From contig NW_024881588.1 in NCBI RefSeq assembly GCF_019059575.1, forward strand, positions 434,001-498,000: DNA of 64,000 bases, given 5' to 3'. The translations under genes were made by a program, and so were the position numbers. Positions 23,383-35,200 of the stretch are shown here, in pieces. How positions within the stretch are numbered: position 1 is the first letter of the stretch; each line of letters opens with the position of its first letter. The notes under the pieces were generated by a model. The model was not told where the DNA came from, did not search any database, and saw nothing but the letters and a program-made list of their open reading frames with translations. The DNA comes from Amphibalanus amphitrite (Eukaryota > Arthropoda > Thecostraca > Balanomorpha > Balanidae).

Positions 23383-24270
23383 TAGCGCCCTCGGCTCACC
23401 TTCAGCGCCCTTCTGTCTGCTCGGCGCCCTTCTGATCTGTCGGCGCCCTTCTCGACCTTCAGCGCTCTCCTGGCCTGTCGGCACCCTCCTCACATTCGGC
23501 GCCCTCCGGGCAGACCAGTTAGCGCCCTCATGGACATTATCACACAGCATCCTCCTGATCTGTCTCGCCCTCCACACTTGTCAGCGCCCTCCTGACCTGG
23601 CAGCACCCTCCTGACCTGGCAGCGCCTATCGTATTATAGCGCCCTCCTCACCGTACAGTGCCCTCCTGACCTGTCAGCTCCCTCCTCATCCTCCTCACTG
23701 TATAGCGGCCTCCTAACCATACAAAGCCCTCCAGACCGGCGCCCTCTACGTTCAGCGCCCTCCTGACAAGTCGGTGCCCTTTTCACCGCAGACTGATCCT
23801 GATCTGTCGGCGCCCTCCTGACCATACATCGCCTTCCTCACCTTGTCCGCGCCCTCCTCTTTTTACAGAGTCCTCCTGACCTGTCAGCGCCCTCTTCACT
23901 CGTATAGTGCCCTTCTCATCGTACAGCATCCTCCTCACCATGGGCGCCCTCCTGACCTGTCGGCGCTCTCCCCACCATACAGCGCCCTGCTGCCTTGTCG
24001 GCGCCCTCTTCACGGACAGCGTTCTCCAGATCTGTCGCAGTCCTTATCACCGTGCAGTGCCCCCCTGACCTGTCAGCTCCCTCGCCTGTCGGCGACATCT
24101 TCGCGTTCAGCGCCCTCCTGACCAGCCTGCGCCTTTTGCAACGCATAGCGCCCTCATCACCATGCATCGCCCTCCCGACCAGTCAGCGTCGCCGTTCATC
24201 GTACAACACCCTCCTGACCCGTCGGCGCCCTCCTCACAACACACCGCCCTTCTGACCGGTAAGCGTTCTC
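23383..24270. repeat. GCCCTCCTGACCTGTCGGC minisatellite
   Basis: About forty degenerate units of 19-20 bp. Units alternate between CTGACCTGTC(A/G)GCGCCCTC and CTCACC(A/G)TACAGCGCCCTC, giving an approximate 40-bp higher order. On the minus strand this reads as repeats of MVRRAPTGQEGA, without evidence of being a gene. Confidence 0.85.
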
Positions 24271-24328
24271 CTCACCATGCAGACAATGCAACACGACAAT
24301 TAGGAAAGCATTAAGTAGCCTATTATGT

Positions 24329-25224
24329 TTAACCCTCGCCGGCACAGGCCATTTTGCGTCATTCGACGGCACAAGGGTGGTACGACCCCCCTCGCGTTTG
24401 GCCCCTGATTGAGCTAGAGCTTCGCGGAAAAACGAGCATGTTGCCCGTCACGAGAGGAGGCCGATGATATCCAATTTTATGATCCTAGGTCATTGGGTGA
24501 CCTTCCAGGTCCGGCCAATGACCCAAAAATCAGGAATATCGGGACCTGTTAGAAAGTCGTAAAAAGTGGCTGCTATGAAGTTCTCCGGGGTGCTGATCAC
24601 GAATATCGTGTTAGTTTTGATCAGAGATGATGTCTTTAAGCATTTAGACCAGGTCGGGTCAGGTCAGGTCAGATCAACCGGTAGGGGTTGTGACGGGTAT
24701 TCGTAGTACGTGTCAACCGCCTCTGACAGCTTCGTAACATGTTACGAAGGCACCAAAACTACTTCGTAAATGTTCAAATGGTTGCTAAATTCGAATTCAG
24801 CTCCAAAAACTAGCCTAGAAACATGTAAAACTCGAAAAAGTGAACCGAGGTCACCCGAGGTCACCAAAGGTCAGTGACCTGACCTGACCTTCAGGTGACC
24901 TTGACATCCACCCTAATGCATGGGAGCAACATCAAATCACGTGTTTGAACGTTTGAAACCACGAAAACTTGCAAACGCGCGGCAATGCGAGCCGACATAC
25001 GCCGAATCGCGATTCCGGCCAAACATGGTCTCGGAAAGTAGGTCACAGGTCAAAGGTCATTTGAGTCAGGGTCATGAAATTTTCATGGTAGGTGTACAAT
25101 TGATCAATGCGAGGGTACTGAAAGTTTCGTCGCGATCGGCCGCTTTTTACGCGAGTTATTCGCGAAAAACCTTAGGGGGGGGGGGTTGCATCAACTCAAC
25201 TCCCTGTGCCGGCTCGAGGGTTAA
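24329..25224. mobile_element. TTAA-flanked DNA element, family C (nested)
   Basis: TTAA-CCCTCGCCGGCACAGG at the left and CCTGTGCCGGCTCGAGGG-TTAA at the right: inverted ends of about 16-18 bp (2-bp indel) and TTAA on both sides. Same architecture as families A and B (G-run near the right end, many TGACCT words, no frame), but different end sequence. It sits inside the 3.86-kb element, so it is the younger insertion. Confidence 0.8.
24868..24880. promoter_or_regulatory. Perfect IR1 palindrome AGGTCAGTGACCT
   Basis: AGGTCA and TGACCT separated by one base. This is the idealised inverted-repeat-1 element recognised by nuclear receptors such as the ecdysone receptor/USP heterodimer. It is flanked by further half-sites (GAGGTCACCCGAGGTCACC on the left, TGACCTGACCTTCAGGTGACC on the right). 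Binding here is inference. Confidence 0.4.
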
Positions 25225-25842
25225 AGTGATTTTAGGCGCAAAGTAGTAATGAAGCAATTTCCGGAAAGTAAAAGGATGACAACGTTTCCAGCGTTTCCGG
25301 AACGTTTCCGGAAAGGAACTTGTTTACAACCGTGACCCTCAAAATCGTATTCAAGGCCAAACTTGCGGGGAAGGCCAGCTGACAAGTGTATGCCCCCGTG
25401 ACGTCACGGGTAATGTTGAACAGTCGGGCGCCCGGCACATAGGAAAGCTCGGGATGACAGCCCCCTGCCCGAGGTCAGCTTTATTTTAAGAAAGCAGGCA
25501 GCAGCCAAAGACATTGCGCCGCAAACGCCTCACATCCAGCAGTCGCCTAAGAAAGGCTTAATTGAAGGCCATTGCAAAGCAGCACTTCTGAAAATGCGTT
25601 AACACATTTCACAGTCAGCAAATAGATGCAACAAAAATTAAAAATCAGATACGAAAAACACATTTAACGCTATAAAAATGAAAATAATGGAGGCGGAGCT
25701 ACCGTGACAAACTTGCACCACGTGCTAGAATGGCGCTCAAGTGAAATGTAAACAACATCAGCTGATTAGTGATGGACAAAGTACTCACTAGAGATGGGTG
25801 GCCGGCATTACCCACCGTCCGCCATTGCCCCACTCTCCCCTA

Positions 25843-26878
25843 TTAGTGGTTCACAGTATATTGTGAACTATAAAATTGGCGCAGTTCTCATCGCTCGGGT
25901 ATTTACGTCAGCCTGATAGGTGATCGCCGACCCCGCCTCCATGGCGGCCCTGACTATCAGTGATAGCTATATCCACATGCCATATGAGACTTAAAGATAC
26001 CATATCAGTCAGTGACCGCGGTGCGATATCTGGAGCCAGCGCGAGGCGCGCCCGGCAGATTGTGTTGCCGATTTGGGGGATGTTTTTGTGTTTCTGTTCT
26101 GATGGCTGGTGCTTGTCTGGTGCATCTCAGATATACAGTTGGCAGGCTTGTGCGAATGACGCCTAAATATACCTAGTTATTTTGAGCTAGGTCTTGCTGT
26201 TATGCTACTTATACCTATGGCAAAAATGACACTCGGTGAGAACCGTGAAACTAATCCTGATATTGTGCCTGACATGTGGGTATGTGTAAAATATGCCTAC
26301 CTACCTACATATATTGCGGTCCCAGATCAGCTTGCTGCCATGTTCTTTGCAGCATGATTATATAATAACTTACATAAGAGTAGTCTTCCAAGTGGTTATA
26401 TACTTATTACTTGGTTCGACTACAGCTCAATGTTCCCACATTCCGGAAATGTTGTCTATGTCTACATAACCTTGCAAGGTTCATAAGCGACATAAATGTC
26501 CCGTGTCTGATGACTGAGCCAGCCCCTGACCCAGTGAACGAGTTTGTTTATCTCTCTCCGTAACGTGTCCAAGATTGATGCGCCAGGGCTGCGTTTGTTA
26601 TTGCATCGCCGTCGGGTCGTCGCCCCAGCTAACACCCTGTCGCGTTATCGCACGTTATCTTTGCACCGTCCATTTAGTCATCAGCCAACACCACGTCCAG
26701 GCACTGCTCGTAGGAAAGCTGTATAGACTCGCTCCCGAGCATAAATGCATGCGGCCTTGCTGTCGACACTCAGCGGCACTACTTGATGCCGACTATTTAC
26801 CGTACCACGTGACAGTTTTGTGTGTGTGACGTGTGAGTCACTCAGTCACGTGACATGTCGAGCGGCCGACCACTGGGG
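25843..26878. other. No gene recognised
   Basis: Spacer between the 3.86-kb element and the hAT element. Frames at 26544-26829 overlap each other in different frames and show no domain. Confidence 0.4.
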
Positions 26879-26886
26879 CTGCGGTT

Positions 26887-27932
26887 CAGGGTTACCAAAG
26901 CTTGGGATTTGTCCCAAGATCTTGGGATATTGAACCCGACCTTGGGACCTTGGGATTCAACAGCAAACCTTGGGATTTGTCCCGAGCTTACGACTCCCGC
27001 TAATTTTAGCACATTTTTTTCATCATTGGAACAAGGAAAAGTATGAATAAAGACCAAACAAAAGAATCAGGAACACATCTAACACAACTTAATTGTTTTT
27101 TTTTTTTGTAAACCGTCCTTTTTGGCCGAACACAACCGAGCGTTCTTTCGTTTGGTTTCACTGTACCTTACCAAGCAACCAACGAAGCACGAATAAGTTA
27201 TCCTTATTTGACGCGTCTTCACTTGGTTTCTCCCGTCTCAGCTCTCAAGTGAGGCAGTTAGCGAAATACCCAGTGGCTTCCGCGTCGATTAACACCCGAC
27301 CTGGCCGCCTGTTTGCGAATTGCGACGCCCGACGGATCGGAGGCGGTCGGCGGATCCAGCTCAGAGTTTTTTTTTTTTTTTGGGGGGGGGGCAAACCATA
27401 AAATTTATCGATTCTTTCCATGCATCGTCCATAGGCGTAATGTTAAAATTATGCCATTTGGGGGGGGGGCAAATGCCCATTTTGCCCCCTCCCCCCCTTG
27501 GATCCGCCACTGCGACGGATCATGCTTCAACTCGTATCGTATTGCGGCCGGCGGGCGGCGGCGACGCCCTCGACCCGTCTCGAGTTCGGCTCGTCTTTCT
27601 GGAGAGTGGAGGGTGCAGGCTCAGAAGGTCAGAAGTCAGAACTCAGTGTCGTCTGTGAGTGAACGTGCAAGGGAGCGACTGCGGCTGTCTCTGTACCTAT
27701 GCCTGCGTGTGTAACTGTGCCGAATGCAAGATATGTTAACGATATTGATTTATTTAGTCAACCAAAGATTTGAAAATACGTCAAATACACTTTGTTTGCT
27801 CTATATTTGGTTTCTATAGACCTTGGGATGCACATTGGGCTTTGATCCTGTCGACCTTGGGATATGGAGCTCGATTTTGGGAAATTCGCGCGGCGATCTT
27901 GGGATTTAGAAAAATTCTCGTTGGTAACCCTG
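26887..27932. mobile_element. hAT-type non-autonomous element
   Basis: Perfect 12-bp terminal inverted repeats, CAGGGTTACCAA at the left and TTGGTAACCCTG at the right. They are flanked by an exact 8-bp duplication CTGCGGTT (26879-26886 and 27933-27940). CAGGG ends with an 8-bp duplication define the hAT superfamily. Subterminal CTTGGGAT words recur in both halves. No transposase frame; another short element lies inside (27339-27513). The insertion abuts the GC-rich start region of the lipid phosphate phosphatase gene. Confidence 0.88.
27339..27513 (-). mobile_element. hAT-like short element, copy 3 (nested)
   Basis: Flanked by GACGGATC on both sides (27331-27338 and 27514-27521). Interior ATTCTTTCCATGCATCGTCC matches the reverse of the core of copies 1 and 2, and the right end CCGCCACTG corresponds to their CCGCCGCTACTG. 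Long T and G homopolymers (27367-27390 and 27462) occupy the G/C tracts. It lies inside the larger hAT element. Confidence 0.55.
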
Positions 27933-27940
27933 CTGCGGTT

Positions 27941-28756
27941 CGTGACGCCCACTCTAAAACTAGACTGGCGCCGGGCCGGACCGGGCCGGACCGGGGCGGC
28001 GGCGGCGGCGGGGCGGCGCTGGACCAGTGCTGGCCTAGAGACCGCGGAGCACGGAGTTCAGTGGCTCCAGCGGCCGGTGCTCCGCCGTAAGCCACTCACG
28101 TGTCGCTCGCTGTTTGTGGCGATAAGAACTAGAGAGAGGATGGGTCGCTCGTGACCTTGAGAGGTGCTGAGGCGGGTCCCCGACCGCTCCTGAGGTCCCG
28201 ACTAGTGTGTGACAGCGGTTCCAGCCCGGCTGCGGGAGTGTGAGACGAACGGAGAACGCCCTTAGTGCTGTGATCAGCCTGTGGGCGTGAAAAGATACAG
28301 CGCGGAGACGGCGCGCCTGCGTTGTGTGGACGACAGGGAGGTGTATACTGTGTGCGCCAGTGCGAGGAATCACGGACTGTGCCTGTGCGTTCTGCGCGTG
28401 GCTGTGCCGTGAAGCGAAGCTAGCGAAGTACCCTGAGCGTGAATCGGAGAGTGAATGTGTCAGCAACTGAAGGCTCTGTGAACTCAAGGCCGAGGGTCTG
28501 TCCGTCGAGACCGAACGCTATATTGCAGTCAACTGTGACGGAATCAGGGCCACCACATCGCACATGCTCAACAAGCAGCTGCAATCGCTCACCAACGGTT
28601 TTGAGCGGGTCCTACAGGGGCACTTTCCTTACTGGTTTTAACTCACACACCCGTGTGGGTACCGATAGCTCACAACTGAATTGTGATGGTGGTGCCGTGC
28701 GCACTCTCCTGTGAGTCTGAGCCACGGGGCTCGACCACGGCGATCGCTGGCATAGA
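27941..28756 (+). promoter_or_regulatory. Probable promoter and 5' UTR exon of the PLPP gene
   Basis: CpG-rich block (GGGCCGGACC and GGCGGCGGCGG near 27970-28020) followed by a stretch that ends at a consensus splice donor AGA|GTAAGT (28757). The next acceptor, TTTCCTTTGCAG at 29136, lies one base before the PLPP start codon, so an intron of about 380 bp separates the 5' UTR from the first coding exon. The transcription start is not determined. Confidence 0.5.
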
Positions 28757-29137
28757 GTAAGTATAAAGTTAAAAAGTCACGTCATGTGTGACAAGGCATG
28801 CTGTGAAAAGGCGGTGAGCTCATCCTGCGGTGCAGTAACAGAGCGAGCTAATGCCAAAGGACAATGGTAAAATGGGACGGAGTTAGTAATGGAAAGAGAC
28901 TGCATGCCGATGCGTGACATTCTGTACCCGAAATATTCATAATAAACGACTGTGTCTAACGCGAAACCGCTTACCGCGACCGCCGCGTGAATTTGTGCGG
29001 TCTTTCAGAAGGATCAAACAAAGTGCTGTGTCACGTCGCTTGTCATGCTGAACGGTGTTCCTCTTAACGGAAGTCGGAAGCCGTAAGATATCCTCCACTG
29101 GAGCTCGCAACACTAACTTTGATGTTTCCTTTGCAGC

Positions 29138-29246
29138 ATGACTTCGTCGGAGAGCTCTGAGAATTCCCTCGGGAAGCAGCTGTGGTACAAGAGACTGGCC
29201 AAAAGCAGCCTGCCATATGCTCGGGACTTCATTTTTCTCATGTGTG
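29138..29246 (+). CDS. PLPP coding exon 1
   Basis: Acceptor TTTGCAG ends at 29136; ATG at 29138. Encodes 36 residues (MTSSESSENSLGKQLW to FIFLMC) and leaves phase 1 at the donor G|GTAAGT (29247). Phase 1 matches the exon at 41293, and the join gives a continuous hydrophobic segment DFIFLMCAVAVVLV. Confidence 0.7.
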
Positions 29247-32200
29247 GTAAGTGCTTTATATTAAATTCACGCTCCATCCTAACATTTATGCTGAAGTTTC
29301 GTATAGCGTAGCGCACTCGTGGCCTCGTACAAACCGCGTAAACACCTCTTCAATGTGCGCGCTCACAGCGGGCGGTGCGAGATCGCGTTTGTCACGCGCC
29401 GCACCGCAGCGAGCACGCGCCGGGAGTGGGAGGAGAGGGAAGGGGAGGGGAGAGGACTGTGGGTCATATCCGCCCCTCCCGTCTGCTCCACTGACAGCTG
29501 ACTGACACCAATCTCAGAGATGATGTGCCGAGCCGTGCCGAGTCTGAGACGGCGTTATACGGTCCTATACCGACCGTGAACTGACTGAGGACAATGACAC
29601 GGCAAGGACAATAGTCCTTACTGGCTACATCGCCAAAGTGCAGCGTCATGCAATATGCATTATGTGTATCGTAGCTGCTTTGTGGTATATGACAGGGTTA
29701 TTCCAACCGGTAGAACACTGGTCAGATTATCGACTAACAAAAAAATGAGGTTCCAAATTACACATTCAATGATATCTGGATTGTGGAATCGATGCACCAT
29801 TCACCTCGACCAATCTTCGTAAAAAGTAGTTTCACATGCGATTAACCACAAGTGAATGGGTTTCATATCGCCCAACTGAGCTGAAGAAACCACTTCCGCT
29901 GCTACGATTGATATTTTAAACGGTTAACTGTCCGTGAAACTGCTTCCTTTCTAAGTCTTCGATGAACTCAATACAATATCGCAAACCAACGGATTTAGTT
30001 CACATGAGCTGCTAGAACAGTTGTGCTTCTTGATCTCTGTTCAATGGTGTTTTAGCCCAGTTGGGTTACAAAAGGGATGCCCTGCCGTACCTATTGGATT
30101 TCTTTGCTTTTCTTGTGTTTCTTGTTTTCGTTTGAAGTTAAGCGTCTTATGATTTCCAACTAAGCATCACAACCATTCACCGCTATGGTAACTACATTAA
30201 GCAAGACATTTATATGATTATTTTAATTTTGTTTGTTGCTTATCTTGCGATAAAATACAAGCGTAGTTAGATTATTGCCTGACATGAGAATCTTTATCAT
30301 GAACGATTATTATCATTCGTCCATGTGTATGAAGAATGTACAGGGTGGGGCAGCATAATCGGGAATAAATATCAAACGGGATTATTTGGTCATGAATTTA
30401 AAAATACAGCTCCAAGCACTATTTTAGCAACATCCCATCAATTGGTCACCTTTTACCTATCTCTCATCCTATGTGACCGCCCTCGGCGTCGATGACCTTC
30501 TCAAGGCGGGTCCAAAAGCACGCGCATGCACGTGCAACCTCCTGCTTGTCCATGATCGCCCATCAGCATCGTACCTTGCACTGAAGACCGTCTTTACTGA
30601 TGATAAGTTGTTCATTAACCTTCTACCAAAAAACGCTCCATGTAAAGAATTTGGTCGGATTTAAATCGGCGGAGTTGAAGGACCAGAAGTTTTTGGTTCA
30701 TCTCAGGTGGAGGTGCCCTACACAATAACATGTCGTCCTCACTGCAGTACCAGCACAGACAGAGTCCTCGTAAGACGTGATCTGGACCGTCAGTGATCCT
30801 CTGTTCCGACGGCTCCACATGAGTCTGCCACAGTGCGGATGTATTTACCAGAGGTGCTCATTTTATCTGGGCTCGATGAAGTAGGGTGCACCACGTGCAC
30901 CTCCCTTGAAGACCACCCATAGGTCCATCACCCCAACAGGATGTTTACTTTGCATGACCGCTGGAATATTCTCGATACAATCCCCTATATGGCTTGCCAT
31001 TCTTTTTTGTCGTATTCCAGTCGGTGGTGAGATTTTTGGTCGCTGAAGTTTTGAGCATTCTTCTTTTTAATATGCTCAAGAGCGTCTTCCTTATATTCAA
31101 GTGAGTCATCTGTATGTCCTCTGCTAAGAGTTATTTCACGACGATTACGTTAACCTTTTGTCCTAAGTATTCCCACACAATCCTTATTGTCCGTGATAAC
31201 ACGTTGACCTGTCCAGCAACCTTTATGTGGAATTGCAGGGGTTTCAACAAAATGTTCTTGTTTTACTCGTTTAACATTAGTGTCTATGGGCGCGCGCAAA
31301 GCACTTGGAGCACCGTCGAACTATTTTGCTGCTCTTTTCCAGGAGGTTGCATGCTCATGGATGTAGTCATGTTAGATGATGCACAACTTTTGGGCGTTTC
31401 ATTGCCATGCTATAATTTATCAAAATAATGTCATGCCTACTCATGATTAGAGCCCAAAAAGCATTCCCGATTATGCTGCCCCACCCTGTAAGTTTCAGGA
31501 TCCACGAAACATGAACACAGAAAGGTTAGACTGGCCTGTGTTCCTACATATCACACCAATCAAACACTCGAGCTATGAGGACATGCATGGGTAAGTCCTT
31601 CGGGAAATTTGCGGCGTCTGTTCAGATGAAGGTATTTATTCATAGTACGGCTTCACAATTTCGGTGCATGCATACACAAAGTCCTTTTGAACGTTATGTA
31701 TAACTCGATACGTCTGTTGGCGTGCGTCCTCACAGCGATAGTAACCGCGTGTTCTTCCTTCTGAACTGTTCGTTTGTAGTTGCCGCGCTTATTCAGATGG
31801 TATAAATGCACCAATGTGTTCTTTACGGGTCTGCATAGTCCGGTTTTACACCTGCACGGGTGACGGGCCGTGCTATAGCGGTAATACCTATAGCATTACA
31901 GCTTCAGTCAAGGTATTTATTATAAAATAGCAAACTAGCGCACAAACAGCACCGGAAATGCTTTAGCTGTACCGCAATATTCTCGGAAGTAAAGTCTTCA
32001 TTATTCTGTGAAGTGGTGATGAAGGGATTTTGGCGTGTATGTGGGCTTTTACGTACCTAACTGCAGAGTACATAGTGCATATATTCGTTCTTACCACGAT
32101 CTATCACTGAGTGTTTTATCATAATGTCAGTATGAATCAAGTATGAATGTACTTATATGTCTGTATTCTCGTTATATAAAAGCCTTTTTAGATACATAGG

Positions 32201-35200
32201 TATATATGTAAAATTGCATGCTAGATGTCCGTTCAAACAGTTACTGTGCGACCGTTCTCAAATATACAATTATAAATAGTAAATACGAGTATGCATCTAA
32301 TTCGGGCATTTAGGAATGCGACCTTCTCAGTATGCAGGAATAGGTGCAGCATACACTGTAAAAAATATTGACGAGCTATGTGTCAAAACAAGGGTCTCGA
32401 AACAGTCACCAGTGTAGTGTATCGAGTACCTAGTGCATCGGGTGTCCGTGGCTCGGCATCGGGCCCCCGGTAATACGAGTGTGAGGCGGCCGCACCCTGC
32501 TCGGCTCCAGTCAGAGCCAGCAGTCGAGAGGCTCCGCCCGGCCGCACAGCACGGCAGTGCCTTAGTGTTTTGCACCGCGAGTTTGTGAGAATACATCGGA
32601 ATCCAGAGACGGCGGTGGACACTACATCTGGCGACGAGGATGAGATCCTGAATACTACCGACGATGAACGTCGAGGGGGTGTCGCCGCCAACTCCGTTCC
32701 TGGCGAGACCAGGAAAACCAGCACTGCCCTGGAGTGACTGGATTTTCAGTTTCCACAACTACCTGACTGCCCTGGGAGGTGAGGCCTACAGCACGGAGAG
32801 GAAGACGGCTCTCCTTCTGCACTGTGTCGGCGCCGAGGCGCAACGGGTGTACCGTACCCTACCGGTCCAGCCGAGGAGAGAAGACGAAGACGAGTTCCAT
32901 GCGGCTGAGCGGCAGCTCGCCGAGTTTTATGAACCTCAGGTCAACGTGATCGCGGAGCGGTTCTTCTTCCGGCAGCGACGGCAAGAGTCGCACGAGCCGA
33001 CGGCCGACTACGTGGCGGCGCTGCGCCGCCTGGCAGTAAACTGCTCGTTTGGACAAATGACAGACGCAATGATACGTGACCAAGTCGTGGAAGCAACAGT
33101 GCATCCGATTCTCCGCGAGCGTTTTCTGCAGGATAAGGGCCTGACCCTGGACCGCGTTCTGGAGATCGCCGAGGCATTCGGGCGATCCCGACGCGAGGCG
33201 ACCGCCATGGCCGGGCCGGCGCGGCCCGCCGCCGACGGAGCGCAGTCACTGCATCAGATATCTGACGCTCGTCAGCGCCGCGGGCGCCGGCCCTGGCGAC
33301 CCGCCCGGCGGCAAGACGACCGCCGCCCCGCCCCTGCCCAGTTGCAAGCCGACCGTCGCCCCGGACCTGCCCAGCTGCAACCGGACACGTGCCCCAGCTG
33401 CGGTCGGCGCCAGCACAATGAGCGCGGTCGGTGTCCCGCTACCGGGGCCACGTGCAGGCAGTGTGGGCGGACGGGTCACTTTGCCGTGGTCTGCTGGTCT
33501 GGTGAACGGAACGACGACAGAAGGTGTCACGAGCTGACTGTTCTCTGCTGCGCCGTACCAAATACCGATAAGATGATGTGCGAAGTACAGATGGAGGTAC
33601 CAGGTATTACGCAGACCGTGAATCTGCAAGTTGACACGGGTGCCACGGTGTCCGCTTTAGGACTCGGCATCGCCAGACGTCTCTTCAAAGGCAGTCGTCT
33701 CAATAGAACGTCTGCTCGTCTGTTCGGTTTTGGTCGACACCAGCTTCAAGTGCTTGGCACGCTGCCAGCGCTGGTGACCTACCGTGGACGGCGAGCCAAC
33801 ACAGAGTTCTTCATCATAGATTCCGACGGTGAAGAAGCCGTCATGGGACTGGACCTGCTGAAGCAGTTGGACGTAAACCTGCACCCCGCGAGTGGGGCAA
33901 TCGATCAGCTGGCGGTCACTGGGAGCGCAGAAGTCCCGGAACCGCCACCGTCTCAGCCCGACCCTGGCGAGATATGCTCACTGACGACAGTCCGTGGCTA
34001 CCAGCACAGGATTGTTCTCCGTCCTGATGCTGTACCGGTGCGTCACAAGCTCCGCCGACTCCCGTATGCTGTTCGTGAAGAGGTCAGCCGCGAGCTGGAC
34101 CGACTCCAGGAGGAAGGAGTCATCGAACCGGTCGAAGTCAGCGACTGGGTTCACCCGATGGTCGTCAGCAGGAAAAGGAACGGGAAGCTGCGCATCTGCG
34201 TGGATCTCAGGGACCTGAATCGACAGGTCATCGCCGAAGTTCATCCCCTGCCGGCGGCGGAGGAGCTCCAAGACCGGCTGAAGGGCATCATCTTCACAGT
34301 TATCGACCTGCAGAGCGCATACCATCAGCTGGAGCTGGAGCCTGCTTCCCGTCAGCTCACCACGTTCCTGACTCACCGAGGCCTACGACGGTTCACGAGG
34401 GTTCCGTTTGGTCTGGTCTCGGCAGGATCTGCGTTCCAGAGATTGCTGGACAACCTGCTGGACGGCATCCCGGGATGTGTTCATTACATGGACGACGTCG
34501 CGGTCGTGGGAGTGTCACAGGAAGAACACGACGACCGTCTTCGGCGCGTCATGTCCCGACTGAAGGAGGCCAACTTGACAGTCAACAGAGAGAAGTCTGT
34601 GTTCAGCAAAGCAGCTGTCGACTTCTGTGGCTTCACGCTGTCTGCGTCGGGAGTCACACCACTGCAGTCACAGATCAAGGCCGTGACTGACGCACCACCG
34701 CCGGAGAACGCCAAGGAGCTGAAGTCGTTCCTGGGGATGTGTGGATGGTTTCTCAGGTTCGTCCCTGGGTACGCCGAGACCGTCCATCCACTGTACCGGC
34801 TGCTGAAGAAGGGCACCAAGTTCGTCTGGGACGACACAGCGAACCGAGCTTTCAACGAGGTCAAGCTGAAGATAGCTGCAAGCCCGACACTGAAGCCGTT
34901 CGACCAGAGCCTGCCTACATTCGTCACGTCCGACGGCAGCGGCAAGGGCGCTGGAGCTGTACTCACGCAGCTGAGCTCCGATGGAGAAGAAAACGCCGTA
35001 GCGTTCTGGTCTCGGGCGTTCACCCCTACCGAGCAGCGCTACTCAGTGTCTGAGCTGGAAGCACTGAGCGCTGTTCTCGCCGTGGAACACTGGAAACTGT
35101 ATCTGTGGGGACGTCCGTTCACTCTCCGCACAGATCATTCGGCGCTGCAGACACTGCTCTCGCCCAGCTTCTCGGGGAGAGCGGGCGCGAGGATCGCGCG

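Larger units (their letters stand above)
21984..25840. mobile_element. 3.86-kb TA-flanked DNA element with nested insertions
   Basis: Left end TA-GGGGAGAGTGGGGCAATGGCG (21982) is mirrored at the right end by CGCCATTGCCCCACTCTCC CC-TA (25841), an inverted repeat of about 21 bp with TA on both sides. A second inverted pair lies further in: GGTAATGCCGGCCAC near 22190 and GTGGCCGGCATTACC near 25798. No transposase frame is visible, so it is non-autonomous or decayed. The CCT minisatellite (23383-24270) and TTAA element C (24329-25224) lie inside it. The superfamily is uncertain; TA duplication fits Tc1/mariner but also other groups. Confidence 0.65.

Noticed and set aside
23308-24255. Repeated MVRRAPTGQEGA-type frames
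   Set aside because: They follow the CCT minisatellite and break at unit-length changes.
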